In this document: in pieces, positions 34,559 to 43,654 of the stretch
Numbering within the stretch: position 1 is the first letter of the stretch
Layout of the letters: each line of letters starts with the position of its first letter
DNA from: SMXQ01 sp033720855
GTDB taxonomy: Bacteria > Pseudomonadota > Alphaproteobacteria > SMXQ01
Direction of reading: 5' to 3'
DNA length: 64,000 nucleotides
NCBI GenBank assembly: GCA_033720855.1
Contig: JAWWBR010000002.1
Coordinates: 1-64,000, forward strand
Position numbers and translations under genes: made by a program
Notes under the pieces: model-generated
The model's database searches: none
Told to the model about the DNA's origin: nothing
Seen by the model: only the letters and a program-made list of their open reading frames with translations

Positions 34559-35353
34559 ATGGAGCTCAACACCGAGAAGATGCTCGCCGAAAAGGAAAAC
34601 GGCATCGGTTGGATGACCTTCAATCAGCCCGAGCGGCGAAATGCCATCTCCCACGAGATGCGCGAGGCGATCCTCACCATCCTCGACGATTTCGAGGCCG
34701 ATCCCGCGGTCCGCGTGATTGTCATGACCGGCGCCGGCGACAAGGCGTTCGTCTCCGGCTCCGACATCTCCCGTGGGGAAAAGGGCGAGGCAACGCCGGA
34801 GCAGCTTGAACGGCAGGGCCAGCTCTCGAACCTGGTCCGGGACCGGTACCTCAGCCTGAACAAGCCGCTGATCGCCATGATCCGCGGCTACTGCCTGGGC
34901 GGCGGAGTGGCGACGGCGCTCTATGCGGATCTCCGCATCGCCGCCGAAGATGCCCAGTTCGGCATCCCGGCGGCCAGGCTCGGCAATGCCTATAATTGGA
35001 GCTATACGCGCATGTTGGTGGATATCGTCGGCGCCGCGCGAGCCAAGGAGATCCTGATCACTGCGCGCCGCTACTCGGCCGCGGAATCGCTCCAGATGGG
35101 CCTGGTGCACCAGGTCGTGGCGCCTAACGCGCTTGAACAGACGGTACGGGACATCGCCGCGGCTATCGTCGACAACGCGCCGCTCTCGGTCATCGCCGCA
35201 AAGGCGATGATCGACGAAATCGTGAAGGATCCCGATGCGCGCGACATGAATAGGGTCCGTGCCGTCCGCAAGGCCTGTATCGAAAGTGCCGACTTCGCCG
35301 AGGGCCGGCGCGCATTCAACGAAAAGCGCAAGCCGGTCTGGACCGGGACCTGA
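34559..35353 (+). CDS. Crotonase-superfamily protein (enoyl-CoA hydratase-like) lacking both hydratase glutamates
   Basis: 264 residues. Crotonase fold with the oxyanion-hole regions FVSGSDI (about 64-70) and GYCLGGGVATA (110-120). In true enoyl-CoA hydratases Glu follows the GGG (GGGCE) and ends the QPE motif; here these are Ala118 and Ala138 (GGGVATA, IPAARLG). A simple hydratase reaction is therefore unlikely, and another CoA-ester reaction (isomerase, hydrolase, decarboxylase or lyase) is possible. Start ATG 34559 has AGGGAGA upstream. A strong terminator follows at 35384. Confidence 0.9.
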   Translation: MELNTEKMLAEKENGIGWMTFNQPERRNAISHEMREAILTILDDFEADPAVRVIVMTGAGDKAFVSGSDISRGEKGEATPEQLERQGQLSNLVRDRYLSLNKPLIAMIRGYCLGGGVATALYADLRIAAEDAQFGIPAARLGNAYNWSYTRMLVDIVGAARAKEILITARRYSAAESLQMGLVHQVVAPNALEQTVRDIAAAIVDNAPLSVIAAKAMIDEIVKDPDARDMNRVRAVRKACIESADFAEGRRAFNEKRKPVWTGT

Positions 35354-35383
35354 GGCGGACGGCCGGGCGACGCGCCAATCGAA

Positions 35384-35430
35384 AGGGGCGGCTACCTCAG
35401 AGCCGCCCCTGTACATTTTGTCTTTATTTT
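35384..35430 (+). terminator. Terminator between convergent crotonase and tctC genes
   Basis: A perfect 10-bp stem AGGGGCGGCT/AGCCGCCCCT (35384-35393 with 35401-35410) has a 7-base loop. On the plus strand it is followed by a T-rich tract (ATTTTGTCTTTATTTT). On the minus strand a short CCCCTTTC follows, so it may work both ways. Confidence 0.85.
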
Positions 35431-35434
35431 CAGC

Positions 35435-36457
35435 CTATTGCATCAGCTTCTTGAACTGCGCCATGACCATGTCCGATGCGCCGAGGATGTCCAGATTGGT
35501 CTTGCGCATTTGCTCCGGGTCGGTCGGCGATATGCCCTTCCGCGCCTTCTTGGCCTCGGCCAGCAGCTTCGGATCCTTGAGCGCGGCCGCGAACGCCGCC
35601 CGCAGGATCTTTACCCGGTCGGCAGGAACGTTGGGGGCCGTGTAGAAGGGGCGCCCCGCCTCCAGCGGCGCCACCAGCAGGCTGGCCAGGGAGCGCCGCT
35701 CGGCCGAGACCACGTCGCGCAGATCAACGAGATCGCGCGGCAGCTCGGGGTGATCGGCCCCGAGCTTGCCGATGATCTTGAATTTTTCCTCTTTGATCGC
35801 CGTGCGCATGGTTTCGTAGCTGCCGGCCGTCATCTCGACCTCGCCGCGGGCCACCGAAAGCACCTTTTCGCCCGTCGAGCCGTAGCCGGTGATGATCCTC
35901 ATGGGATAGCCGTCCAGTTTCATCACCATCGAGCGCTGATAGGCGCCGCCGCCGGGCCCCGTGGTGCCGACCTTGATCTCCCTTCCGCCGCGTTTGATGT
36001 CCTTGAGAGAGTTCAACGCCGAAGTCTGCGCGACAAGGAACACCGCCGTGCTGGACGCGGTGCTGCCGAGCGGAATCAGATTGCGGACATCGTATTTGAC
36101 GCCTTTGTTCTTGCTTCTCTGGACGACGGCGATGGCACGGCTCAGGATGGCGATCTCGGTGCCGTCCCGCTTGGCCCGGTTGTGCATGTAATTGGCCGCA
36201 ACGATACCGCCCGCGCCCTTCATGTTGATGGGGATGGAATTGGGATTGCCGGGAATATGGCGCGGCATGTGGCGCGCCATCAGGCGGCCGTAGAAATCAT
36301 TGCCGCCGCCGGGGCTCGACCGGATGATCACTTTGAGGGTTTTGTCCTTGTAGAAATCCTCCGCCGCCATCGCCGGCGCCGGGTCAGCAAGCATGGCGGT
36401 CGTCGCCAAGGCCGCACAGGTCATCGTGGTCGCAAACGATCGTTGCCAAAATCTCAT
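35435..36457 (-). CDS. Orphan TctC-type periplasmic receptor
   Basis: 340 residues from ATG 36457. Signal peptide to about residue 32 (PAMA-AE). TctC/Bug fold: KVIIRSSPGGGNDFYGRLMARHMPRHI, NMKGAGGIVAANYM, ITGYGSTGEKV. It is close to the receptor at 31046 through the first 200 residues but ends at the normal point, without the DCKS module. No membrane subunits lie beside it; it may share the TctAB at 32361-34347 or act in signalling. An upstream in-frame ATG (36547) is not supported. Confidence 0.9.
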   Translation of the reverse strand: MRFWQRSFATTMTCAALATTAMLADPAPAMAAEDFYKDKTLKVIIRSSPGGGNDFYGRLMARHMPRHIPGNPNSIPINMKGAGGIVAANYMHNRAKRDGTEIAILSRAIAVVQRSKNKGVKYDVRNLIPLGSTASSTAVFLVAQTSALNSLKDIKRGGREIKVGTTGPGGGAYQRSMVMKLDGYPMRIITGYGSTGEKVLSVARGEVEMTAGSYETMRTAIKEEKFKIIGKLGADHPELPRDLVDLRDVVSAERRSLASLLVAPLEAGRPFYTAPNVPADRVKILRAAFAAALKDPKLLAEAKKARKGISPTDPEQMRKTNLDILGASDMVMAQFKKLMQ

Positions 36458-36665
36458 GAGTCCGCCTCTCTGCCTAGTGTGATGGGCGATACCGCCCGAT
36501 AATGCTTTACGCTTGTTGTTCGTCAAAGCATGAGCGCTCGGCGCCATCCTGTCAACGACCCCAGCGCGCGTCCCTAGACAGCTCTGACCGTCGCCTGTAG
36601 CCTAACCGCCAATACCCGACCGGCCATCAAGGCCCTGAGGCAAGGGATCAACACGGAGCAACGCC

Positions 36666-37877
36666 ATGGCTATCCCGCCGCCGTCGACCGCCCTCAACGG
36701 GCTGACCGTCCTCGACATGACCCAGGCCCGCGCCGGCCCCGTCTGCGTCCGCCAGCTTGCCGACTGGGGCGCCAACGTGATCAAGATCGAGAGGCCCGGC
36801 GACCCGCCCGATTGGGCCGGGCGTTATGAGGCGGATTTCCAGAGCAAGCATCGTAACAAGCGTTGCATGGTGCTCGACCTCAAAAGCAAGGAGGGCCGAG
36901 CGGTTCTCGATCGGATGGTGGCCAAGGCCGATGTCGTGGTCGAGAATTTCCGGCCGGCGGTAAAGGAGCGGCTGGGCTTCGATTACGATTCGCTGGCCAA
37001 GATCAATCCCCGCATCATCCTTGCCAGCATCTCCGCCTTCGGCCAGGACGGCCCGTACAAGGACCGGCCGGGCCTCGACCAGATCGTCCAGGGCATGTCC
37101 GGGTTCATGTCGGTGACCGGCGCCCCCGGCGGCGGGCCCATCCGCGCCGGCATCGCCATCGCCGACGTGGCGGCGGGCCTGTTCTGCGCCCTCGGCATCC
37201 TCACCGCGCTATACGAACGCGAGCGCTCGGGCCGCGGCCAGTGGGTGCAGACCTCGCTGATGGAGGCGCTCCTGTCGATGATGGACCTCCACGCCGCGCG
37301 GTATCTCATCAACGATATCGTGCCCGAGCAAGTCGGCAACGAGCATCCCACCGGCGTGCCCACCAACACCTACAAGACCTCGGACGGGTATGTCAGCATT
37401 TCGATCATGCCGCGCATGTGGCCCGACCTTTGCCGCGCCATCGAGCGCGAGGATGCCGCCGAAGACCCCAGGTTTGACACCCGCGAGGCGCGCCGCGCCC
37501 ATCGCGAGGAGTGCAACGGCATGATCGCCGAAGCCATGGCAAAATTCACCACCGAGGAAATGCTCGAACGGCTCGCCGCCAGCGATATTCCGTCCGGGCC
37601 GGTCTATACCATCGACCAGACTTTCGCCGATCCGCAGGTCCAGCACCTCAACCTGGCCCAGGAGCTCAACTCTCCCTCCATGGGCGATTTCCAATTGCTC
37701 TCACAGGCGTTCCGGCTCAGCCGCACGCCCACCGGCAACTGGTCGGGAATCCCCGAATATGGCGAGAACACCGAAGAGGTGCTGGCCGAGTTCGGCTTCT
37801 CCGAGGAGGAGATCGTCGAGCTGGAACGCAACGGGACCGTGACCTCTCAGGGAACGGCGACGGCCGAGGCGGGATGA
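36666..37877 (+). CDS. Class III CoA-transferase (CaiB/BaiF family)
   Basis: 403 residues. Family motifs: LNGLTVLDMTQARAGPVCVRQLADWGANVIKIERP at the start (interrupted here only for reference; the conserved core is ADWGANVIKIERP), VLDLKSKEGR, NFRPAVKERLG and the catalytic-Asp region PGLDQIVQGMSG (about residues 131-142). ATG 36666 is the natural start. These enzymes move CoA between carboxylic acids, and would activate an imported acid such as a TctC substrate. It is flanked by the orphan TctC and an SDR in opposite directions. Confidence 0.95.
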   Translation: MAIPPPSTALNGLTVLDMTQARAGPVCVRQLADWGANVIKIERPGDPPDWAGRYEADFQSKHRNKRCMVLDLKSKEGRAVLDRMVAKADVVVENFRPAVKERLGFDYDSLAKINPRIILASISAFGQDGPYKDRPGLDQIVQGMSGFMSVTGAPGGGPIRAGIAIADVAAGLFCALGILTALYERERSGRGQWVQTSLMEALLSMMDLHAARYLINDIVPEQVGNEHPTGVPTNTYKTSDGYVSISIMPRMWPDLCRAIEREDAAEDPRFDTREARRAHREECNGMIAEAMAKFTTEEMLERLAASDIPSGPVYTIDQTFADPQVQHLNLAQELNSPSMGDFQLLSQAFRLSRTPTGNWSGIPEYGENTEEVLAEFGFSEEEIVELERNGTVTSQGTATAEAG

Positions 37878-37894
37878 AACCACACCGCTTTACA

Positions 37895-37920
37895 GGCTGA
37901 CGGGTTTCAGCCGGCCTTTT
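37895..37920 (+). terminator. Possible terminator after the CoA-transferase gene
   Basis: A short stem GGCTGA/TCAGCC (37895-37900 with 37907-37912) is followed within four bases by TTTT. It is short, so it is a weak candidate for ending the CoA-transferase message before the convergent SDR gene. Confidence 0.4.
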
Positions 37921-37922
37921 CC

Positions 37923-38696
37923 TCAGGCGATGGTGACGTAGCGAGCGCCGTTGACGTGCAGCATCTGGCCGCTCATGTATCGGCACCCGCCGGCACAGAG
38001 GTAGAGCGCCAAGTCGGCGATTTCCTCCGGCTCGGCGGAGCGGCCCATGGGGCTGTCGCCGCGGCCAGTGCGGTGCTCGTTGCGGTCGCCGCTGGGCTTT
38101 TTCGCCGTATCCACGCGGCCCGGAACGATGCAGTTCACGGTGATGTTATGGGGGGCGAGCTCGGCCGCAAGCGCCCCGGTCATCCCCGCGATCCCGGCCT
38201 TGGCGGTGGCGACGTGGCAGCGGTTGGCAACGCCCGAATGGCCGGACCCGCCACCGATGTTGACGATGGTCCCGCCGCCGCGCTCGATCATGTGCGGCGC
38301 GCAGTTCTTGACGCAGAAGAAGAAGCCGTCGAGCGAGGTCTCCATGGTCGCCCGCCACTCCTCGGCCGTGAGTTCGGGCAATGGACGATAGCTGCGGATA
38401 TTGGCGTTGTTGACAAGGATATCCACGCCGCCGAAGCGCGAGACCGTCTCCGCCACCATGGCCTCGACCTCGTCGAATTTCCGTATATCGGCACAGTGGG
38501 AGAGGGCGCTGCCGCCGTCGGCCTCGATCTCGCTGACGGTCGCTGCCGCCGCCTCGGCGGAGGTCAGGTAGTTGACGACCACGCTGGCACCGGCACCCGC
38601 CAGCATCTTCGCGATGACGCTGCCAATATTCTGGGCGGCACCCGTGACAATGGCGACTTTACCGTCGAGACCGGTCCCGTAATCCCGAACACTCAT
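37923..38696 (-). CDS. Short-chain dehydrogenase/reductase-fold protein lacking the catalytic Ser and Tyr
   Basis: 257 residues. Rossmann nucleotide-binding start VAIVTGAAQNIGSVIA (residues 14-29), the Asp (HCADIRKFDEVE) and the NNAN motif (normally NNAG) near 96-99. The active site is altered: the position of the catalytic Tyr in YxxxK is Val162 in HVATAKAG (the Lys is kept), and the catalytic Ser about 13 residues earlier is Gly149 in VNIGGGSG. It can still bind a dinucleotide, but classical SDR chemistry is doubtful. It may use other residues or act as a regulator. Single gene. Confidence 0.88.
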   Translation of the reverse strand: MSVRDYGTGLDGKVAIVTGAAQNIGSVIAKMLAGAGASVVVNYLTSAEAAAATVSEIEADGGSALSHCADIRKFDEVEAMVAETVSRFGGVDILVNNANIRSYRPLPELTAEEWRATMETSLDGFFFCVKNCAPHMIERGGGTIVNIGGGSGHSGVANRCHVATAKAGIAGMTGALAAELAPHNITVNCIVPGRVDTAKKPSGDRNEHRTGRGDSPMGRSAEPEEIADLALYLCAGGCRYMSGQMLHVNGARYVTIA

Positions 38697-38887
38697 GGCC
38701 TGTCATCCGCAGGTTCGAACGCGCGGTTGCGCGGAAGGTCGGGTTTGTGATCGGGCATTTCTCGGCCTCCAACTCTTGGCTGTTGCGGGCGGTTCCGGTA
38801 CCGCCGCCGTTGACACTGGCCAAACAATAGCAGGAATTGGCCTGACGGCCACGATGCGCGGCGCCGGACGCGGCAAGCGCCCGATCG

Positions 38888-39706
38888 TCATTTCCGCGTA
38901 AACAGCCGGTTTTTCGCGCCGCCCTCCACACGCGCCGCGGGCGAGAGGCCGGCTTGCTCCAGCAACGGGACGATCTCACCGTCGAAGCGCGCGCGATTGC
39001 GGCCTTCGACCTCGATGATCACGCTGCGCGCCCCACCGAGCACCTTCGCCGCCCCCTTCAAAATCGGGATTTCGATACCGTCGACATCCAGCTTGACATG
39101 GGCCGGCGGCGGCAGATCGAAGCGCTCCACCAGGTCGTCGGCGGCATAGGCGAGGACCGCTTGGCGAAAGCGCGGCTCGAAGGCCGAGAACTGGCTCTCG
39201 GGCTGCCCGATGGTGCTGAAGGCGTGACCCGGCTCGAAGCCGCTCATGAACAGCGCCGTGGCTTCGCTGCGTTCGCCGAGGGCGAGGCAATAGGGGGCCA
39301 ACCGGTCGCCCAGACCGTTCAACTCCGTATGGGCGACCAGCAGCCCGAAATTGATCCCGCTCGGCTCGAAGGCAAGGACCTCGGCCCCGGCTTTGGCGGC
39401 GTAACAGGAAAAAATCCCGACATTGGCGCCGATGTCCCAAAGCACGTCCCCCGCCGCGACTTGGTCATCGATCCAGGCGATGGTCTCCGGTTCGTCCTGC
39501 TGAAAGGTGTGGAGGGCGCTCGCCGCCGCCGCGCCCAGATTGGAGTAGAATCTGATCGGGCCATGTGGGGTCTCTACGGTATGGACCGACGCGCGGTCGA
39601 AGTGATCGCGCACGCGGGCATAGACCCGCGCCCTCTGCCGCGCCGAGGTGGGCAGGGTAATCATCCGGGCGAAGCCGGCAACCAGGCTTGCCAGCGTCCG
39701 GCTCAC
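38888..39706 (-). CDS. FkbM-family methyltransferase
   Basis: 272 residues. SAM-binding motif I VLWDIGANVGIFSCYAAKAG (about 87-106), then LAFEPSGINFGLL, and the FkbM C-terminal motif HVKLDVDGIEIPILKGA with IIEVEGRN. These enzymes O-methylate sugars or polyketides; a single copy outside a glycosylation cluster gives no substrate. It precedes the dienelactone-hydrolase gene's end by 136 bases on the same strand and may be transcribed with it. Confidence 0.92.
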   Translation of the reverse strand: MSRTLASLVAGFARMITLPTSARQRARVYARVRDHFDRASVHTVETPHGPIRFYSNLGAAAASALHTFQQDEPETIAWIDDQVAAGDVLWDIGANVGIFSCYAAKAGAEVLAFEPSGINFGLLVAHTELNGLGDRLAPYCLALGERSEATALFMSGFEPGHAFSTIGQPESQFSAFEPRFRQAVLAYAADDLVERFDLPPPAHVKLDVDGIEIPILKGAAKVLGGARSVIIEVEGRNRARFDGEIVPLLEQAGLSPAARVEGGAKNRLFTRK

Positions 39707-39842
39707 GGGCGCCAGCCGATCACGCGATCGGTCCAGTGCCCGACCGCGCGCCAGGCGGGGTGTAGCGTCATTGCCAGCCTCCCGAGATCAAGCTTCTGGG
39801 CGTAGTTCCCAGGGGCCGCCCGCATCGATCGCGGAGCCCGGG

Positions 39843-40586
39843 TCAGCCCAAATGCTTGGCGAAGAACGCAAAGACCTTTTCCCAGCCGTCCTGGGCCTGC
39901 TCGTAACGGTAGCGCCCCGCGGCGTAATTGAAGAACGCGTGGCCCGCATCGTCGTAGCGGTGAAACTCGTAGTCCTTTCCCTGGGCCTTCAGTTCCGCCT
40001 CGATCCTGTCGACCTGCTCGGTGTCGGGATTGCCGTCGTCATTGCCGAACAGGCCCAGCAGCGGCACCGAGATCTCCGGCGTCATGTCGATCGGAGCGAC
40101 CGGCTGATTGTCGTTCAGCTTTGCCGGCGGCGACGTCACGTTGCCGCCCCAGCAGTCCACGGCGCAGTCAAGCCCCGGCATCTTCGCTGCCGCCATATAG
40201 GCGACCCGGCCACCGGAGCAGAAGCCGATCAGCCCGATCTTTCCGTTCGAGGTGGGAAGGTCACGGAGATAAGATTCGCCGCCGGAGAGATCGTCGATGA
40301 CGAATTCGTCGATCTGGCCGCCCATTTCCCGGACCCGATCCGCCTTCTCCGAAGGGGTACCCGGCCCTTGACGAAAATGCAGGTCCGGCGACACCGCGTT
40401 GTAGCCGTGATGGGCGACCTTGCGCACCACCTCCCGGGTCCATTCGTCCCATCCCGGCATATGATGGACGACGATCACGCCGCCGAGCGGACCGGCGCCG
40501 AGCGGCCTCGCCGCGTAGGCATCGATCAATTCCCCGTCATGGCCGTGGACCCGAACGGTCTCGGCGATCATTCCCTCATAGGACAT
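39843..40586 (-). CDS. Dienelactone hydrolase family protein
   Basis: 247 residues from ATG 40586 with GGAGGAAAA upstream. Alpha/beta hydrolase with the DLH nucleophile elbow IGFCSGGRVAY (Cys), Asp in GLFGNDDGNPD and His in DDAGHAFFN, so the catalytic triad is complete. It also has IVVHHMPGWDEWTREV. Dienelactone hydrolases act in chlorocatechol breakdown, but many relatives act on other esters and lactones. Its surroundings of a fumarylacetoacetate-hydrolase relative and transporters fit aromatic or carboxylate catabolism. Confidence 0.93.
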   Translation of the reverse strand: MSYEGMIAETVRVHGHDGELIDAYAARPLGAGPLGGVIVVHHMPGWDEWTREVVRKVAHHGYNAVSPDLHFRQGPGTPSEKADRVREMGGQIDEFVIDDLSGGESYLRDLPTSNGKIGLIGFCSGGRVAYMAAAKMPGLDCAVDCWGGNVTSPPAKLNDNQPVAPIDMTPEISVPLLGLFGNDDGNPDTEQVDRIEAELKAQGKDYEFHRYDDAGHAFFNYAAGRYRYEQAQDGWEKVFAFFAKHLG

Positions 40587-40791
40587 CGATCTTTTCCTCC
40601 CTCCAAGCTTTGGATATTCCCCACAGCATGATAAGCGCGCGCCACCCTTGCAAGGGAGCAAAAAAGCTCGACCGCGATGGGCAGTTGAACCCCTTGCTGT
40701 GGTCGGCTAGCATCCCCTCCGAAATGTCGTCGACCGCTCAAGCTCAGAAACAATGGGTTGCGGTCTGGTTTTTTCAACACGGGAGACTCGA

Positions 40792-42108
40792 ATGTTTTCT
40801 ATCCCCATAAAATCGGGAGGGCTCGGCGCCCTTGCTTTATCTACAGTGATTGCCACGGGCTTCGGCGCCGGCATGGCCGGCACCGCCGAGGCCGTGAACT
40901 TCAAGGGCAAGACCATCACGGTCGTGATCGGCTACGCCGCCGGCGGCGGCTACGACCGCTATGGCCGCCAGGTGGCACGCCACATCGGCCGGCATCTGCC
41001 GGGCAACCCCCAAGTCATCGCCCAGAACCGGCCCGGCGCCGGCAGCTACAAGGCGGTCAACTACATCTATCACCAGGCGCCCAAGGACGGCACCGTATTC
41101 GGCACCTTCGCCCGCTCGGTTCCGATTCTGTCGTTTGCCGGCAAGCTGAAACAAGCGGACTTCGACCCGCGCAAACTGACCTGGATCGGCACCTCCTCGA
41201 GCTATAAGGGGGAGAGCTATCTGATGGTGGTGCGCAAGGATACGGGCATCAAGTCCATCGAGGATATGCAGAAACTCAAGAAGCCGCTCAACTTCGCGGC
41301 CACCTCGTTCGGTTCCGACGGCACCGACGTGCCGATCATTCTTAAGGACATCCTTCGCATCAACGTTCAACCCTTGCGCGGCTATCCCGGCGGCAACACC
41401 CTTTACCTCGCGGTCGAACGCGGCGAGGCTCAGGCGCGGATGGTCGGCTACGCCTCGATGAAGACGGCGATGCCGCACTGGCTCGACCCCGCCAAGACCC
41501 CGATCCGCGTGGTTTTGCAGTTCGCTACAAAGACGCGTCTGCCGGAATTTCCTGACGCGCCGACAGCGCGGGAACTGATGACCAATCAGGCCGACCGGGA
41601 CCTTATCGAAATGCTCGAGGCCCCGTTCTTCATGGCCCGGCCCTTCGCGGGGCCTCCGGGGCTGAAACCCGACGTGACGAAGGCGCTGCGCAAGGCGTTC
41701 ATGGACGCCCATGCGGATCCCCTATATATCGCCGAAGCCAAGAAGGTTCGGCTTCTCACCAGCCCGTCCGACGGAGAGACCGTGCAGAATCTCGTCGAAG
41801 AGCTGGGCAAGAAGCCGCGGGCCCTCTACGACCGCTACTCTAAGCTCCTCGCAAACCCGAAATCGCCGGTTCGCCAGGTCCAGTGGCAGACCGTCACCGG
41901 AACCATCACCAAGGTCAACAAGCGCGGCAGCAAGTTCTCGATCAAGGTCGACGGCAAGGTTCACAATGGTCGCATGCGCGGCCGTTACACCAAGGCCAAG
42001 ATCGACGGCAAGAAGGCCAGCCGCAAGAAGATCAAGGCCGGCATGACCTGCACGATCAAGTGGGAAGGCCCGAAGAGCTACGCTGGGGAGATGGACTGCA
42101 AGTCCTAA
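40792..42108 (+). CDS. Orphan TctC-type receptor with extra C-terminal DCKS module
   Basis: 438 residues from ATG 40792 with GGGAGA nearby. Signal peptide to about 33 (AEA-VN). TctC fold: TVVIGYAAGGGYDRYGRQVARHIGRHL, RPGAGSYKAVNYI, GPPGLKPDVTKAL. Residues about 368-438 form an extra basic module (GTITKVNKRGSKFSIKVDGK, KIKAGMTCTIK, ending MDCKS) that resembles the extension of the TctC at 31046. No membrane subunits adjoin. A good terminator follows at 42135. Confidence 0.92.
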   Translation: MFSIPIKSGGLGALALSTVIATGFGAGMAGTAEAVNFKGKTITVVIGYAAGGGYDRYGRQVARHIGRHLPGNPQVIAQNRPGAGSYKAVNYIYHQAPKDGTVFGTFARSVPILSFAGKLKQADFDPRKLTWIGTSSSYKGESYLMVVRKDTGIKSIEDMQKLKKPLNFAATSFGSDGTDVPIILKDILRINVQPLRGYPGGNTLYLAVERGEAQARMVGYASMKTAMPHWLDPAKTPIRVVLQFATKTRLPEFPDAPTARELMTNQADRDLIEMLEAPFFMARPFAGPPGLKPDVTKALRKAFMDAHADPLYIAEAKKVRLLTSPSDGETVQNLVEELGKKPRALYDRYSKLLANPKSPVRQVQWQTVTGTITKVNKRGSKFSIKVDGKVHNGRMRGRYTKAKIDGKKASRKKIKAGMTCTIKWEGPKSYAGEMDCKS

Positions 42109-42134
42109 ACAGCTCCACCAACCAAACTCGAACC

Positions 42135-42163
42135 AAGGGCGGGGCCTCGGCTCCGCCCTTTTT
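42135..42163 (+). terminator. Rho-independent terminator
   Basis: An 8-bp stem AAGGGCGG/CCGCCCTT (42135-42142 with 42153-42160) with a G+C-rich loop is followed by a T-run (42159-42163). It lies 26 bases after the tctC-like stop and ends that message. Confidence 0.85.
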
Positions 42164-42304
42164 CCGTTCGTGGCTCCGGCATCCCTGGAAAAAGCCCGAT
42201 CCGGTGGCCCTCAATCGCTTTGTCTTTTCCGCCCCATGTTTTATGAGTAGTGATCCCGGCTGACACACGATCGCAAGACACCGCAGCCGGTCACAAGCCC
42301 GCGG

Positions 42305-43552
42305 ATGCCGGGCCGGAGCAAACGAGAACGAGGACGACCCAGGTTGGCCGATACCGCCACCGACGAGATACCCCTGCGCGTGCAAAACGCGGTCTATGCA
42401 TCGGGCTATCTCTCCACCAGCATGCAGAACATGGCGGGACTTCTCGTTCCGCTTTGGGTCGTTGCGACCCTGCAACCTTCCGCCTTCGTGATCGGGATCA
42501 TCCTGGGTGCGCGGAACTTCCTGCCGACCCTGCTGTCGATACATGGCGGCGCCATGATGGACCATCTCGGCGCCAAGCGGGTGATGATGGTCTTCGCCGT
42601 CGTCGGCGTCATCGTCCACCTTATCTTTCCCATGGCCGACTGGGTGTGGGCGGTCATCCTCCTGCAGATGCTGGGCGGCCTGGCGACGACCATGTCGTGG
42701 GTAGGGACCCAAACCCTGATCGGGCAGATCATGAAGGGGGATGCCATCCATTCGGGGCGGCTGAGCTCGGCGGCGTTGATCGGCAACCTGACGGTGCCGC
42801 CGATCATCGGCGCGGCATGGGATCATCTCGGCGCGTGGGGCGGGTTTCTGACCATGGCCTTGTGGTCGGCGGGAGTGTTCGTCGCCGCGCTCATCTTGCC
42901 CGCGCCCTCCAAAGAGCTTGCCCGTGCCGGAGACCGCATTCGCGCCCGCGACTTCATCCCCCGCCTGTCGAGCTATGTGGAGGCGTTCGCGATGCTCGCG
43001 GTCCCCGTCATCGCCCTGGTGGTGATGATTTCGGTCCTGCGCAACACCACCTATGCCGTCCGCGGCTCGTTTTACGTCGTCTATCTCGAAAGCATCAACC
43101 TGACCGGTACCGAGATCGGCTTTCTGATGTCCGCCGCCGGCCTGTTCGGTGCAGGCGCGGCCCTGCTCGCCGGCCGCCTGGCGAAAATCGTCAAACCGCT
43201 GATCCTGCTGTTCATCACCGTTGCGGGCACGATCGTCTTCATCTCCATCCCGCCTTTGTTCGACACCTATTGGGTGTTGATGATCGTCGCCGGAGTTTGG
43301 GGTGCCTCGGCCGGCATGAGCATGCCCCTGATGCTGTCGATCCTATCCCAGGCGGCCGATGCCCAGTCCCAGGGCAAGGGGGTCGGTGTGCGCATCACCG
43401 CCAACCGCATGGCCTCAACGGTGCTGCCGGTCATCATGGGCGCGGTCGCGGATGCGTCTGGCATCGGCGGAAGCTTCCTGATCATCGGCGCGGCAATGAT
43501 CTTCGCCCTAGGGGGTATCGCCCTTTTCGCACGGCGCGTCGCCGGGGCCTGA
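42305..43552 (+). CDS. MFS transporter
   Basis: 415 residues with about 12 membrane segments, the typical break after segment six (a loop near 205-215 with PAPSKELARAG). The conserved MFS loop between segments 2 and 3 reads GGAMMDHLGAKRVMM. The start is uncertain: ATG 42305 gives a very basic extension, while TTG 42344 has GAGGA upstream and begins at the less basic part. Substrate unknown; single gene, close to the fumarylacetoacetate-hydrolase-like gene on the same strand, so it may import its precursor. Confidence 0.9.
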   Translation: MPGRSKRERGRPRLADTATDEIPLRVQNAVYASGYLSTSMQNMAGLLVPLWVVATLQPSAFVIGIILGARNFLPTLLSIHGGAMMDHLGAKRVMMVFAVVGVIVHLIFPMADWVWAVILLQMLGGLATTMSWVGTQTLIGQIMKGDAIHSGRLSSAALIGNLTVPPIIGAAWDHLGAWGGFLTMALWSAGVFVAALILPAPSKELARAGDRIRARDFIPRLSSYVEAFAMLAVPVIALVVMISVLRNTTYAVRGSFYVVYLESINLTGTEIGFLMSAAGLFGAGAALLAGRLAKIVKPLILLFITVAGTIVFISIPPLFDTYWVLMIVAGVWGASAGMSMPLMLSILSQAADAQSQGKGVGVRITANRMASTVLPVIMGAVADASGIGGSFLIIGAAMIFALGGIALFARRVAGA

Positions 43553-43654
43553 CGCCAGGCGGGCCTCGCCGACGAGGTATACGGCCCATGACGGGACGCG
43601 CCCTTGAGAGGCGTTTTGGTTTAGAATTCATATTTTGAGGGAGGATGCGGCGCG

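Noticed and set aside
42250..43638. Rightward open frame of 462 codons
   Set aside because: It overlaps the MFS carrier in another phase and is rich in Arg, Gly and His without membrane segments.
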